NCBI GenBank assembly: GCA_008828725.1
Contig: MEHQ01003574.1
Span: 658,290-722,289 of the forward strand
Direction of reading: 5' to 3'
Origin: Saccharina japonica
Lineage: Eukaryota; Sar; Phaeophyceae; Laminariales; Laminariaceae
Length of the DNA stretch: 64,000 nt
Position 1 is the first letter of the stretch. Each line of letters begins with the position of its first letter. The notes below the pieces were generated by a model. That model did no database searches. It was not told the DNA's origin and worked only from the letters and a program-made list of their open reading frames with translations. The position numbers were made by a program, and so were the translations under genes. Positions 44,893-58,300 of the stretch are shown piece by piece.

Positions 44893-47800
44893 ATGTCGAA
44901 ACGCCTTCGCGTATGCTTGGATCGGTCAGAAAATGGCGACAGCTCGTTGGCGGCGACGGACAGCGACGACGCCGCCCGCTTAGAAGACACCGCCATGGAC
45001 CCCGAGGACTTCGATTTCTCCTTGGATCCCTTTGCGCCGCCCGCGCACAACGACGAAGGGAAGGAGCGGGAGCGGTCTCTGTCTCCGACCACGATCGGGG
45101 ACCAACTACCGCTGAGTTTCGAACCTGGCCGCGGCGGGGACGACTCCCTCTCCTCCCCTGCCTTCGAAGGCCTCCTCAAGCCACAGACTTTGTCGGGCAT
45201 GGCTTGTGTCGGAGACGAGGAGCAGCCACGGACCTTGTCGAATATGGCCTGCCTTGGAGACGAGGACGGAGAGAAGTGGACGAAAAAAGGAGGGGCGGCG
45301 GCGGCGGTGGCGTTGTCCCCTCCCCCGTCTGTTGGCGAGCAGGTGACGCTGGTGAGGGGGCTGATGGAGGACAAGGTGCTCAACAGGCTCGTGCCGGGAC
45401 AGTCGAGGTTTCTTGTGGCACTCAGGTGCGGAACTTGTTGTTGCTGTTGTTTTTTGTTGCGGGGACTCGGGCGGTGGGAAAGCCCGCACGAGGCGATTGC
45501 TGATGTGCGGGAGGGGGGGGGAAGAAGGATGCGGGGGTGGGTGCGGAAGGGGGCGGGGGGGAGAGGGCGGGGGAGGCGGGGGGCCAGGAGGTGCGGTGGT
45601 GAAGAAGGAGCGGGGGTAAGGAGGGGAGGGGTGGGGGGGGAGGTGAGGGGACGAGGGCGTACGAAGACTTGCGCGTTTCAGGTGTTTTTTGGCCTGTCGA
45701 CGTAAACACGGGACGGGCTGTCGATGTAGACACAGGATACGCTGCCGAGGTAGACAAGGGGGGGTATGGTAATCTGTCGAAGTAAACGCAGCATACGCGT
45801 GTGCTTGTGTGCGTGTCACGGTTTTGAACGTGCGCGGAAGCTTTCCGGCGAAACGGTGGAGCTCCCGCGTGTCGTTTTTTGCCGCCTGCACCTTCTCCGT
45901 GGCAGCAGTAGGAAAGTGTGCGAAACGCTTTTATAAGCCCGAGTGAATAGGGTCGACCACAACAGCATCGGCCGCACGGAAGCAGCAGCCCGGGCAACTG
46001 ATGTTAGGGGATGCTTACATGTAGTGCCCGAATCGCAGTGCAGGGAATTGTACGACAGGCGCGCACGCGGCATATGGTATGATACAACCTCTCTAGGCGG
46101 AAATGTAAGAACTGTTGGTGTATAACTATCAGTATCTAACGGTCTTTAATACATTTCCGTCCAGAGAGTAGCTCACGCTATACAGGCAGGTGACAAAACA
46201 AGACCCATATGCCATGTTTTTCGTCGTTTTTTCTGGGTCCCCCAAGAGGTTAAGAAGGCTAGCCCTCGAGCGTGTCAACGATTCACAAGCAGGGCATGCC
46301 CGCCCCCCGCCTCCCCTCTCTTGGACTTGATTTAACTTGATTATAGTATAGAGGGGGGGGGAAGTGACGGGGATACGTGAACGGTAACGGTTACAGTAGT
46401 AACGGTCACTGCCTGATTGGGTCTCGATACCAACTGAAGTGTCCGAGTTACAATCAATGGTTGCAATGCAAGGAGGCGTATGGTACGGGGGAGCAACGTG
46501 ATTATATACCCGTACTACTGCTGGCCGCTCACGCTGCTCGTATCATAAGACGGTCGGTCGATAGCGCCAAAGGTATCACTGTTTTGGTCGCCATTGGTCG
46601 CTATATCAAACTACCGAAGGGGCTTCAGGCCATTCAGCCGTGATGCAGCTCCTTTGCTGTCCACACCGGCGCTATAGTAGCCTTACGTGTACCCGCGATT
46701 ATGGCATTTCCACGAATTGCCGTTCTTGCGCGGCCTTCAGCTGGATGCGGCGCTGGCACGCTCATGTCGGCTGGAACTCGTTCGATTGGGGCTTGCCTGT
46801 GCAGCCAACAGCCACGGATTCGCCGGGCCCCATCACCAACGAGGACATATTGGAGGTACGTACGAGTATGCTCGAACCTTTCTCGGAACTCGACCACACA
46901 CCTACTGCAAAAAACAAACAAACACTCTTTACATTTTTTTCAGTAGTTTGTGAAGAGGTTATGCTGATCTGAACCACCCCCACCACTCTTGCCAAAACCA
47001 CAATCACCCTCCACCACGACCACCACCACGACCTCCCCCCGCAACAGCGCCACCAAACACAAGACGATTTCGACGCGTTCTATGATAAGAGGTACCGTGG
47101 CACTTTTTGGCGAAAACATGTTTAGAATGATCTATTAAAGGCTCCTTAACCCAAAATCGTCTGACTTTTCATTCCTGTCTTTTCGATAATTTTTCATTTT
47201 CTACTTAGGCCATGGGATCGTTCATCAGATATGAACCCTTTCAGAACTGCAGTCCGGTTTTGGGGACAAACCACTCTAATTCTAAGTAATCTGTCCCCAA
47301 AACGGGACTGCAGTTCTAAAAGGGTTAATACTCGTACTCGTAGCACTTTTTATTTTCCTCCAAAATCCGTTTTTTGACTTACTATTAGTCCTCACGTGAG
47401 GGGGGCCTTAGAAAAAACATGATGAGCCTTTATCGTAGCATGTGTCTTTCGATATCTGCCACTGGTCATACGTCGCACACCCGAAGATGCTGGGTTTCGG
47501 TATGGTTAGCTACGAGTACTCAACATAGCTACGTGTTCAGTGTGATATGTATATAACAACTTGTTTAGTGTGATCTGTATATAACAACTTTCAACTTTTC
47601 GTTTTCGTGGGACCTGTCGTAATCTATAGTGCAACATATGTTCCGTGGGACCTGTATCGTACACATATAAAATAGGAACTTCTGTTTCGTGGGAGTTACC
47701 TTCACGTGGAAGTGCGAACCTCTTCCTAACGCACCAGGACGATTTTTTTTGTTGCTGTTGTGCATCCTTTGCGGCGTTGTGCCGCTCGTTTGTTGCCGCC

Positions 47801-49357
47801 CCTACTGCTCACAGTGGGCAGCCCCGAGTTAAGAACACTCCGTCACTGTCTTAAGTCGAAACAAGCGCTCTTATCTCCACATTGTCTTACCCGTAGTGGA
47901 TGTCAGGATATTTTTAGTGAATGAACAACTCAATACCTGGTATGGTATTTGGGTTTTGAGGGTATTTAGGTTTTGTACTGTATTGTAAGGCAGTTTACTT
48001 TGATATAATACCGTCAGTACAGGCTACTTCGACGCCTGTGCCGCGAGACAATAATCCGCACATGCCGATTGACCGCTCTTGAAGTACCGACTTGAGGTTT
48101 TGTGCTGTATCATATGGCGGTTTACTTTGATATGAGACCGTCAGTACAGGCTGCTTCGACGCCTGTGCTGCGAGACAATAATTAGCACATGCCGATTGAC
48201 CGCTCTTAACCCATTTAGGACTGCAGTACCGATGTGGGGACAAAATCACTTGGAATTAGAGTGAAATACGTATTTCGAGACAATGCAGTTCTAAGAAGGT
48301 TAAAGTACCGAATTCTGTTATTTCCCGGGTGTTGCGTACCCACTGCTCTACGCATATGACAGGACGACGGGGTGACCCTGAAGGAGGACCAGGACCGCTT
48401 CGTTGAGTGCGTCACCGGCACAATGTGGGACCTACTCTCGGGGTGAGCCGGCTGTCCCTTGTCGCGGTATGGCGGGGCAAATATGTGGATTGACGGTCTA
48501 ACGACGAGGAACCTGGATTTCCTAGACTCTCGTATTTTTATTCCGCCGAAACTTGATTTAAAACAACGACCAAACCAAAATTTCTTTGATAAATTGAAAG
48601 AAAGAAAGTATACTAAGTAGTTTTAGTGATGGCCTCTTCTTGACACCTGTCTGTCTGTTGACGATCTTAGTTTTGGCCCGTCAAAACCTTTTTTAGACGC
48701 CAATATACTAAGTTTAGTTTTGGGGAGCTCCTTGACGGCCTCCCTATCGGTGAACGGTCCAGGTTTTTGACCCGTCAAGGCCTGTTTATACTCCGATATA
48801 CTAAGTTTAGTGTCGGGAGTTCCTTGTTCCTTGGTGGCTGTGCGCCAAGGGGTGAGAGTGCTGTTAACCATCGATCGCATCATGTTTGGATGGCGGTGCG
48901 CAGGCCGTGCGAAGTTCATGAGCCGCTGCTCTGGCGACCTTTATTTTGTTTGTTCATTTTTTGTAGTTGCTGGTGGTGCCAGGTCACGCCGCAAAGACGT
49001 ACCTGGTATGATATACGAACGTTACAAGAAGAGTCTTGGTCGGTGGTCGAGTCGACCTTCATGAGCCAGTTTGCCGTTATTTTCTGTAACGAACCGGGTG
49101 CGAGCGCTTTTTTGGACCACTGTAGGTGTAATTACCATTATAGAGTGCTTTATTCTGCAGGTCCATGCAGAGGACCGAAATATTGTGTGTGACCCCCCCC
49201 CCCCGACACCCCCACCAGGTGGTACGGTGGAAACCCCATCGAGAGGCTTGTGATTGCGGACAACGGATTGCCGACAGTGGAGCTATACCAGCTGAACCTG
49301 AAGCTGGCGCGCAAGGGCGGGAAGACCGTGGATGTCGTTCTCTCCAAGAGTTGCACG
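44893..49357 (+). CDS. USP block 1: acidic N-terminus and DUSP domain
   Basis: Exons 44893-45425, 46741-46855, 48363-48442, 49219-49357. Residues 1-145 are acidic and low-complexity, with two related repeats ([14 protein letters not shown] and [14 protein letters not shown]). The DUSP domain, a substrate or partner-binding module, follows: [18 protein letters not shown] matches human WYLVDSRWFKQWKKYVGF across the first splice junction. Then [12 protein letters not shown] (human VYPGPIDNSGLL), [15 protein letters not shown], and [13 protein letters not shown] (human SWYTLMEGQEPIARKVV). The fourth exon ends [20 protein letters not shown], the first strands of the ubiquitin-like fold. Confidence 0.88.
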
Positions 49358-52300
49358 GTGCGAGCTACTATATAGTAACTTTGCTTTGCGTTCGGTGTTG
49401 GGTTCGGTTGGTGTTGGTTCCCGCGTGCTGTGTCTAGGCTTTTATCTATTCTGCCAGCTGTTGTTTTTTTGTTAATGCACAAGGAACATAAAACATGTAT
49501 GCTATTATATGATAACAATGTTTTGCCCCCAAAAAACGCCGCCCGAGCTCGAAAAATACAAAAAATACGAAAAATAAGTGCTATTTGTGTGTTCTTCGAA
49601 ACACCCAGTTATGCCGAAAGGATTGCGAGCATAACGGATACCAGGTGCAGGCCTCACCGTATCGCCTCCTCGAGACGAATCAAGCCTTCTCGAAGTGGAA
49701 GTGCGCACTGCTTTAAACCGCGGTGGTAAGCATGCATGCGATGACGATGGAGGGGTTTCGTTTTGGCCGAGGCGTTTCTGACTGACGGGGCCCATCCAAG
49801 GAACTACCCAACCTTTTTTCAATCACATTTGCCTTTCTACTACTCTCCTCATCAGAGCTCTACGTAGGCCAGTCGATGATACGAGGTTGTATTACATGCC
49901 TACATGGCACAGGCATATTTGCAGTCACATTCACTTTTTTACGACTTTACTCCTTAGAGCTCTAGGCTTATCGATGACGCGAGGTTGTATTATACGCGTA
50001 TACATATAGCGCAGTGGAATGTCCATCGCCCTATAGGCGTATGAATACAGTATTTTCTTTAAAGCCATTTTTTTGGGTGAAAAATTAGAGTTTCCCTTTG
50101 TTGTAAGAATATTCACCGTTATCACACGGGTGATACTATTTGCATGTATATCATACTACAAGAATCCCCTTCGGCGTCGTCGCGTTTATCACATTGAAAC
50201 AAAAACAAAGGCATTTTTTTCATATTAATAGTATAATGATCGGTTTGCATAGCGCTCAGCTCGTGTTCACAACGAGGGCGACACAAGAAGAAGAAGAAGC
50301 CCAAATCAGCCCATTATATTTTTCCATTTATTTTGGTTCGAATTAGGTAAGACCCGGTTTACATTCATTGTAGCGCTCGGGACGTATCATATGTAGATCG
50401 TATATATTACACAGAAAACAAAAACTGAATAAAAAAGAGCTGGCGGCGTCAATATAACTCAGCAGAGCAGCACAGCAGTAGTTATCAACGACACCCCCCG
50501 CTCGAACGATATTTCTCGACAGCGAGGAGAGCGCAAGCACCGAGCGATGCCTCCATCTTTTTCCAAAGCCACCACCATCTTCGTTTGTTGTGTGTTTTCC
50601 CCCCTTGGTTTTGGAGTGAAATTGGGCCCGAAAATCATGGCAGGGGGTGTGTCATCTGGCGTTTTATACCTACTGCAGTACAGCCGGTGGGTACCCCGAC
50701 TTAAGACAGGGTACCCCTATTTAAGAGAAAAGTACAGTTAAGAGAGGCCTGATCGGCTGGACCCGCCTACACTAAACCTATATATTTCCCGCTGTGGATA
50801 GGAGAGAAGGCGAGTTAAGATAATTTTTTTCGGCCTGTACCAGACCTCTTTTAAATAGGGGTACCCACTGTACGGTATACGCCTTACCGAAACATGGCTG
50901 TGTCCCCTGTCCCCTGTTGGTGGGAAGGCCACCGTCGACCTACCATGGTTAACGAAAAGTCCGTCGGTTGTGGCTGTTCGTCGGTTTCTGCTGGGGGCGG
51001 TTTTCGTTAACCCTTTTTTTATCACTGCAAAAATGAGTACCCTCTCTAATTCCAAGTAGTTTGTCCCCCGAAACGCGCATGCAGCCGTAAAAGGGCTATA
51101 CGCTTAGTTTGATGGCTCTTGACATATTGGCGGTCCGGCCCCCCTCTGTACGACTAAAAAGGGTGTTTCCGAGGAAGGCTGCTTATTACAACTTGAACTT
51201 GGCCCAGCTGCGACAAAATGGTTGAAATAAAGTTGACTTGAAACACCAACGAAAACTCTAAAATCTCGATCGCGTGGGAATTTTCTCGGAAATATCTCGG
51301 AAATATCTCGGAATGAAGATGTAGTGAGGAGTTAGTGTGGCCTCTACAGTACCTGGTACCGAGTATTTTGTCGAAGCTGGGCCAAGTAATAAAACACTAG
51401 TGTTTCCGAGCACGCTATCGTGGACGATGAATGTCGCTGGTAGGCTGTCACGTTGATTTAGTGAATGTAAAACTTTTAATTCTGTCGTAAGATTACTTGT
51501 TTTGGCTTAGTGTGCACGGATCGAGCGTTTCACGTATCGGACAGATAGACCACGATCTAGATAAGCTAGATCCTATATTTGTCGTTATGTTGAGATACAT
51601 AGATGTTGTGCAAGATCTGTACCATACAGGTCCCACCTGGTAAGCACATGTGCGCATGCATGAGCCGTTTCATACAAACGATACAAATCCCGCCAGGTAA
51701 ACACGATCTACCGGCGGATGGGTAAAAATAAAGCTTACGCAAGTGTGGAGGGCGTAAGCTTTATGTTTACCCATCCGCCAGAGGATAAAAAAGAAAAGAA
51801 AAAAGTAGATCTTGCAGATCATACGTACCAGGAATTTGTCTGCCCCATAAGACCTACTGCTGTAGATCATGAAATGGGGATCTGATTCGTCCTATGTGTG
51901 GACGTTTTCCCTGCGTTTATCGTAAATTGGTCACCCATTGCAGGTGGGTGACCTGCGGAGAGAAGGGATAGCTAGGTTACAGATCGGGACCCCGGAGGAG
52001 TGCGAGGGTCTTCAAATGTTCCAGATGTCGGCGGGAACGTTCAAGTGAGTGCATGACGGAGGCGTTTTTCTTTGTAACCGTTACCTATACGTTTTTTTTT
52101 TGTGAGGCGTTTGTCTCTTCTTCGGCGGCCGCACGTCGTAGGGTCGACTGTGACATCCGAGCTACGTACCTCCTTTGGTGAACGTGTAGCAACAACAGCA
52201 ACAAGGCAAAAAAAAATCAAAAGACAGCATCAAAAGTCAACGAAAGGCAATCAGTTCGAGCAACTGTCTCAGAATGATGGCGTGCTGATGGTGCCCGTCC

Positions 52301-55300
52301 ACGTTTTGGCCACCCCCGTCTCCGTCATCACCATTGACAACGTCTCCATCACCACTCCCTTTGCTTCTGTCCTTGAAATATTTGTGGGTCGGGTAGGGTC
52401 GGGTAGGGTCGGGTCGGGTCGGGTCGGGTCGGGTCCGGTCGGGACATAAGGCACCAACAACAGAAACAGCACATGTTTAATGTTTGCCAACACCAAGCTC
52501 TCCGGGGGCGGGCTTTGCTAACTCTGGCTACGAACCAAATTTTAACAGCTTTTTGGAGCCTGTCCTGTGACCACGGCTTATCTTTTTCGCGATCAGGTAC
52601 TGCGAGAATAACAACTTAAAGTATGGCCATTTGTCCTTCCGAAGCCGCCATCACCATCGCTATCGTGGCGGCAGATTTCGCAGCCGCCGGCAGACAAGCG
52701 AGGCATGCCTCTACCATACTTGGAAAACTTAATGGTGCCTGCGCTGCTCGCGTTAGTTGGGCGTTTCATCGCCACGCTTGCAGGCGGTAGCGAGTAGAGG
52801 CGGCGTTTGAGGTGTTGCATGAGCAAGTGCGTGGGTTTTGTGATTTGGCTCGTCAGTGGTGCCTTGCTTCCAGTCCTCGCCAAGAAACCTATCCCGTAGT
52901 TAGACTGCGCACATGCCATGAAGAGGAGCGTCGCTTCGTGTATCGCGGTGCTTTTGAGAAAACAGAGTGTCGCAGCTCTACGACAATGGGTTCGTTGCTC
53001 GCCCCGACCTTCGTGTCTCGCGATGCTTTGAGAAAGCAGAGTATCGCAGCTCTACGGCATTGGGTTCGTTACTCGCCTCGACCTTCGTGTCTCGCGATGC
53101 TTTGAGAAAGCATAGCATCGCAGCTCTACGAAACCGAGTTCGTCGCTCGCCTCGATTTATCTTGATTAGACTGAATGCATGTCATGAAGAGGAACGCCGC
53201 TCCGTGTCTCGCGGTGCTTTTAGAAAGCAGAGCGCCCGGCACCTCGACGAAATTGGGTACGTTACTCGCCTCGAATACGTAGTGCCTCGAGAGAGAGGGA
53301 CGCGGGCATGGCTGAGGTGACCGACAAGCGAAAACGTAATACTTGCGGCGATCGATTTCAAGGTGACAAAAAACTTGGCCTTTTCAACGCGTGCCATTCA
53401 CCCTACGCGTTTTTGCTGTTGGCTTTTGCGTGACCCTTTGCAGCAAAGATGTCAGGAGACACCTCGTCCACCCCTTGACAAGACAGCAGATTTGCCTTAG
53501 CTTGCCTTGACTGACACCGAAGGGCTTTGGCGTGGAACACTCGGCCCTACACCCTTGACACTTGACACCGCACGTTTTCCCTGCCTTGACATTTCTCCTA
53601 ACTTACATGTTTATGTTTGCCTTTCAACGCCCGCCCTTGGCCTTGTGCGTGTGCTGTTGGTCGCTTGTTCAGGCTCCGCGAGTTGGAAGGCAGCCTCAAG
53701 ACCTTGTCGCAATTTTTCTCTCTAAACGAAGCTCTCGTGCAGTTCGAGCTCCCCGGGGATGTGGACAATCGGGTAAGCGTATCCCCCTCTTTGCGTGGCC
53801 GCACCAGAAAACAAACTAAGGAATTCGACGCTGTCAACCAATGCAAGAAACTCCATTTCGCGAACGGTTCTTAGTAGGATGCAGCCCACCCTTCATGCGA
53901 CTCGCTGAATACCTCACGGCGCTTCGCGCTTGGTGCTAGCGATGTCTGTCTGGTCGGTGAAAACCTGACTTGCTCCGTCCCGGCATTGTAGGGATGCGAG
54001 GGTCTATGGTCATACGACTACGACCATCATGACATGAGTACCCCCCCCCCTCCCTCCACCCCTCCCACGCTGACGCTGTCGCGCTTGTTTCTGACAGGAG
54101 GGCGATGACAGCCTTCTGTCGAATCGGTGGAGATCGAACTACTTTTCTTCGTCTCGGTGAGCGCTTTGTGCGGCGCGCCGTGCTCGCAGCGACGTGGCCA
54201 CGGCGTCACCGTCGTGTACGACAGTAGTAGTACATCAATCCTTGCACACCTCGGACAGATCATGATCTACAGGTAGATCGTATAGATAATCGATTCCCTC
54301 TTCGTGACCTATAAGCAGTAGACCTATAAGCAGTAGACCTTTCAAGGCAGATATATTCCCGATCTTGTATGATGTTAGCTCATCATGTTGCCGGGTGGGA
54401 GCCGCATAATCTGCATTTATTTAGCACATGTTTCCTGGGTTGGATCTGTACCTGTGCTATGCAGATGCTGCATATAACCTCTCTCAACAGCAGGTGAGAA
54501 ACTAAACGATCTACCGTATACAGATAGGTCATGATCTGTAGATTACCTGTCCGGGGTGTGACACCGTTGTGTAACTACAACGACCGTTGTGTCCCACAGC
54601 AGAGTGTACGTGAGCTTAACCTTTATGTTTGCCCATCCGCCGGAGAATTAAAATATACTTGGGTATATAAAAAGCGTTCGCTGTCGTGCCATTCTTGCGT
54701 GACGACCATCTTATCATGTAGTGTGTATATGGTAAGGCACCCATGAGGCAGATGCATAGTAATACCCATTGCTGTCTCTGGAAGTAGCCACACCAGAAAT
54801 GAAATCAGTCCATTGGAGGCTGTCGTCCTTATGCAAGTCCGCCTCACAGGCGGTTCTTAGCAGGATGCAGCTCACCCTTATGCGACTCGCCGAACGCCTC
54901 ACGGCGCTTCGCGCTTGTTGCTAATAATGTCTGCCTGGTCGGTGAGAACCCGACATGCTCCGTCCCGGCGTTGTACACAGGGGTGTGAGGGTCTATGATC
55001 ATACGGGTTCGGCCATGCATGAATATCGAGTGCACCCCCCCCGCCCATCTTCATTCGACGCTGCCATCCATATGCAAGAAAATCCGCCTCACAAGCGGTT
55101 CTTAGTATTGATAGGGTGCAGCTCACCCTTCATGCGACTCGCCAAACACCTCACGGCGCTTCGCGCTTGGTGCAAGCAATGTCTGCCTGATCGTCGAAAA
55201 CCTTATGTGCTCCGTCCCGGCATTGTACACAGGGATGCGAGGGTCTATGGTCATTGAAGTACGGCCATGCTTGACATAAGTACCCCCCCCCCTCCTGTTA

Positions 55301-58300
55301 CATTTCATCACGATATCACGCGTGTGCGTCGCCCCCACCCCCTCGCCCGCCCACCCACGCACCACCACCACCCACCCACCCGCCGCTTTATTTGGCGTCC
55401 TCTTGCTGGGGTCGACAGACGCTCTGCGACGCCGGGGGCGGTGGGACTGAATAACCTAGGCAACACGTGCTTCATGAACGCTGCCATCCAGTGCTTAGGC
55501 CACATCCCACAGGTGAAAAAACAAGTTGGCAAACGAAACATATTTACTCGTATAAAAAATGAAAACATAAAAAACATCAGCTGTAATATCGAAAATTCCT
55601 TCAAAACTCCTTTTTGCAAGCTCATTGTGTACCAGGTATATGATACAACTCTGCCCGGAAATGTCAGGACCGTTTTGGGTATGATAATTCATATTAGTAC
55701 CCAAATGATACGTACATTTCCGGGCATAACGGTACATATTTTGAACGATCGGTTCAGGAATACCCTGAATTATGCACGGTCACTCGTCGTCAGCGTGGCC
55801 TGTGTTTAGGAAGAACGCGAACGGCCGGTGGAAACCCTTGTACTGCCTCGAAAATGGCCCGATTCTAAATCCAAGGATTTTGTCCCTGGAACACAAAATG
55901 CAGTTGTCCCCGGAACATATAATGCAGTTCCCCATCCGGCCGGCTGGTGCGCTCGACAACCGGCCGCACCGAGCGCGTCACGTGTTGCGCGCCGGGAGCG
56001 TTGCGCGCCAGACCTGTTTCCTCGCCGACGAGTGGTCGTACCGTGCGCTGTTTGTTGAACCGTCGTCGCTAGGTGGTGAGCTACTTCGCAGAGAAGGGCG
56101 GGCGGCAGCCGTTCTTGGAAGACTTGAACGTCGACAACCCTTTGGTGAGCCTGGTCCGCCCGCGGCGAGCAAGCGTTGATCTGAGCATAATAGCGTTGGT
56201 CTGAGCATAGTGTTGATCTGAGCGTAGCGTCGATCTGAGCGTAGCGTCGATCTGAGCGTAGCGTTGATCTGAGCATAGCGTTGATCTGAGCGTATCGTTG
56301 ATCTGAGCGTAGCGTTGATGTGAGCATAGCGTTAATCTGAGCGTAGCGCTGATCTGAGCGGGCGTTACTCTGAGCAAGCGTTGCCCTGAGCAAGCTTTGC
56401 TCGTTCTTAACCTGACACGACCGTCTGTGTTGTCGCGGCCGCTGTACGCCTGATGCGAGCGACTGTCCATAGCCTGAGCCTGCGTGTCCCCCATCGCCTC
56501 TTGGTAGGGCACAAAAGGAGAGCTAGCGAAAGCGTTCGGTGACCTGGTGACGGGCATGTGGGAGGGCAAGGAAAGGTGCATCTACCCTAGAGATTTTCGC
56601 GACGTCCTGTGTGACCACGCGCAGCAGTTCCTCGGCTACGAGCAGCACGATAGGTGGGCAACGTTCCACGTATCGGACAGATGACGATCTACCGTAGATC
56701 ATCTAGATCATCTGATGGATCCTAGCCTCCCTTCGTGAGGTGTTGCGCAGGATCTGTGTACATCGCAAACTGCGGTTATATATGACACGTTGTGCAGGAT
56801 CTGTACAGCACAGATCCAACCCCAGGGCACGTGTGCTAGACCATGCAGACTACACGGCACCCACCGGGGAAACACGAGATAGATCGTAACAGTTTCGGAG
56901 TCTTAGGTATCTGCTGCCATGAGTGATCTTGGTCATGAAGGTGGGGACCGGTAATCTGTCTGAGGTGTGCAGCCTTTGTATTTTTGGTCCAGCACGGCGA
57001 GTCTTTACGACTTTTTCTCCCGCGGTGGTGATGGTTGCGGTTGAAGTGGTGGTTGATGGTGGTGATGGTGGTAGATGTGGTGGTGGTGGCGGTGGTGGTG
57101 GCGGCGGCGGTGGTGGTGGTGGTGGTGGTGGCGGCGGCGGTGGTGGTGGTGGTGTATGCGGCGGTGGTGGTGGTGGTGGTGGTGGTGGCGGCGGTGGTGG
57201 TGGTGATGGTACTGGTGGTTCCGCCGGTACCGTACAACCTCGCTTTTTCATACCTGTAAAGTACACTGTACGAAGTACCAGGTAGCTGTTAGCGTCGGGC
57301 TTGACGTTTCTTGGCCCCTGCTTCAGGACGCGGCCCACTGTCGGTCAGTTACCCCCGTCAACAATTTACCCCTCGCTTAGAGTTCTCTCAGCAAGCAGCA
57401 CGAACCGCTCCGTGGTATATATAAGATAAGCCATAGTTTGAATATGTGCTTTCAGGTTGTAAGGTAACTTGCCCGTTGCTAGCTCTTTGCTAGGCGTTCG
57501 CGGCCTCGTCGCTAGTATATGCCAGGTATATACATGTACTTCGTGTACGAACTACAGCATGATATATCCCTGTATCGAACTGACCCCTCTGTGTTTTTTT
57601 GGGTGTGCGTCTTTTTTATTGTTATCTGGTGAACGGCATCGTTTTGTCACTTGCTGATACAGCCAAGAGTTTCTGGCTTATTTACTGGACGGCATCCACG
57701 AGGACGTGAACCGCGTGAGGGAGAAGCCTTTTGTTGAGAAGGTGAGACGTTTACCACGAGCACCACCGCGCTTCACCGCCCAGACTCTGTGCTTTGATTT
57801 TTGCTTTTTATCGGGCCTGATCGATTGCCGCTATATACACCGGACTAATGATACTATTAGATGAGGGACGGGACGCGGGGGGGGGGTCGGGAGGGTGATG
57901 GGGTCGAGCTTGGGAGAAAGTAAATAATGTTCATGGGTTTGGAGTCGACAATTGAACGTTGTAAGAAAGCTATATAAGAAAGCCATGTTTCATGTGTTGA
58001 GAGCTGACAAGTTAAACGTTGTAAGAAAACCATGTTTTCAATGTGTTTCAAGAGAACCGACAATTGGACGTTGTATCGCATGACTTTCGTGCGCCGTCTC
58101 TTGCGTGTAAGACGACCTGCACGACAAGCTGCTGCCGTAAGACGTGCCGATAATGATGGTTGATGTATCACACCCGGGTGATAAGATAACACCCCCCCTC
58201 GAACGAATGTGCTATTTTTAAGCTGATTTTCTGGACAATGGGGAGAGTAAAAACGCCGAGCGATGCACGCGCCTATGGAAACCCCTCGAGGGCATATTTC

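Noticed and set aside
45106-45997. Pro/Arg-rich minus-strand ORFs of 170-260 codons opposite the protease first exon
   Set aside because: They are shadows of the GC-rich plus-strand exon and of the G-rich intron after it. The plus strand has homology and correct splice phase.
56836-57338. Thr-rich, Pro-rich and Gly/Val-rich proteins
   Set aside because: All are translations of one ggt trinucleotide repeat within a protease intron.
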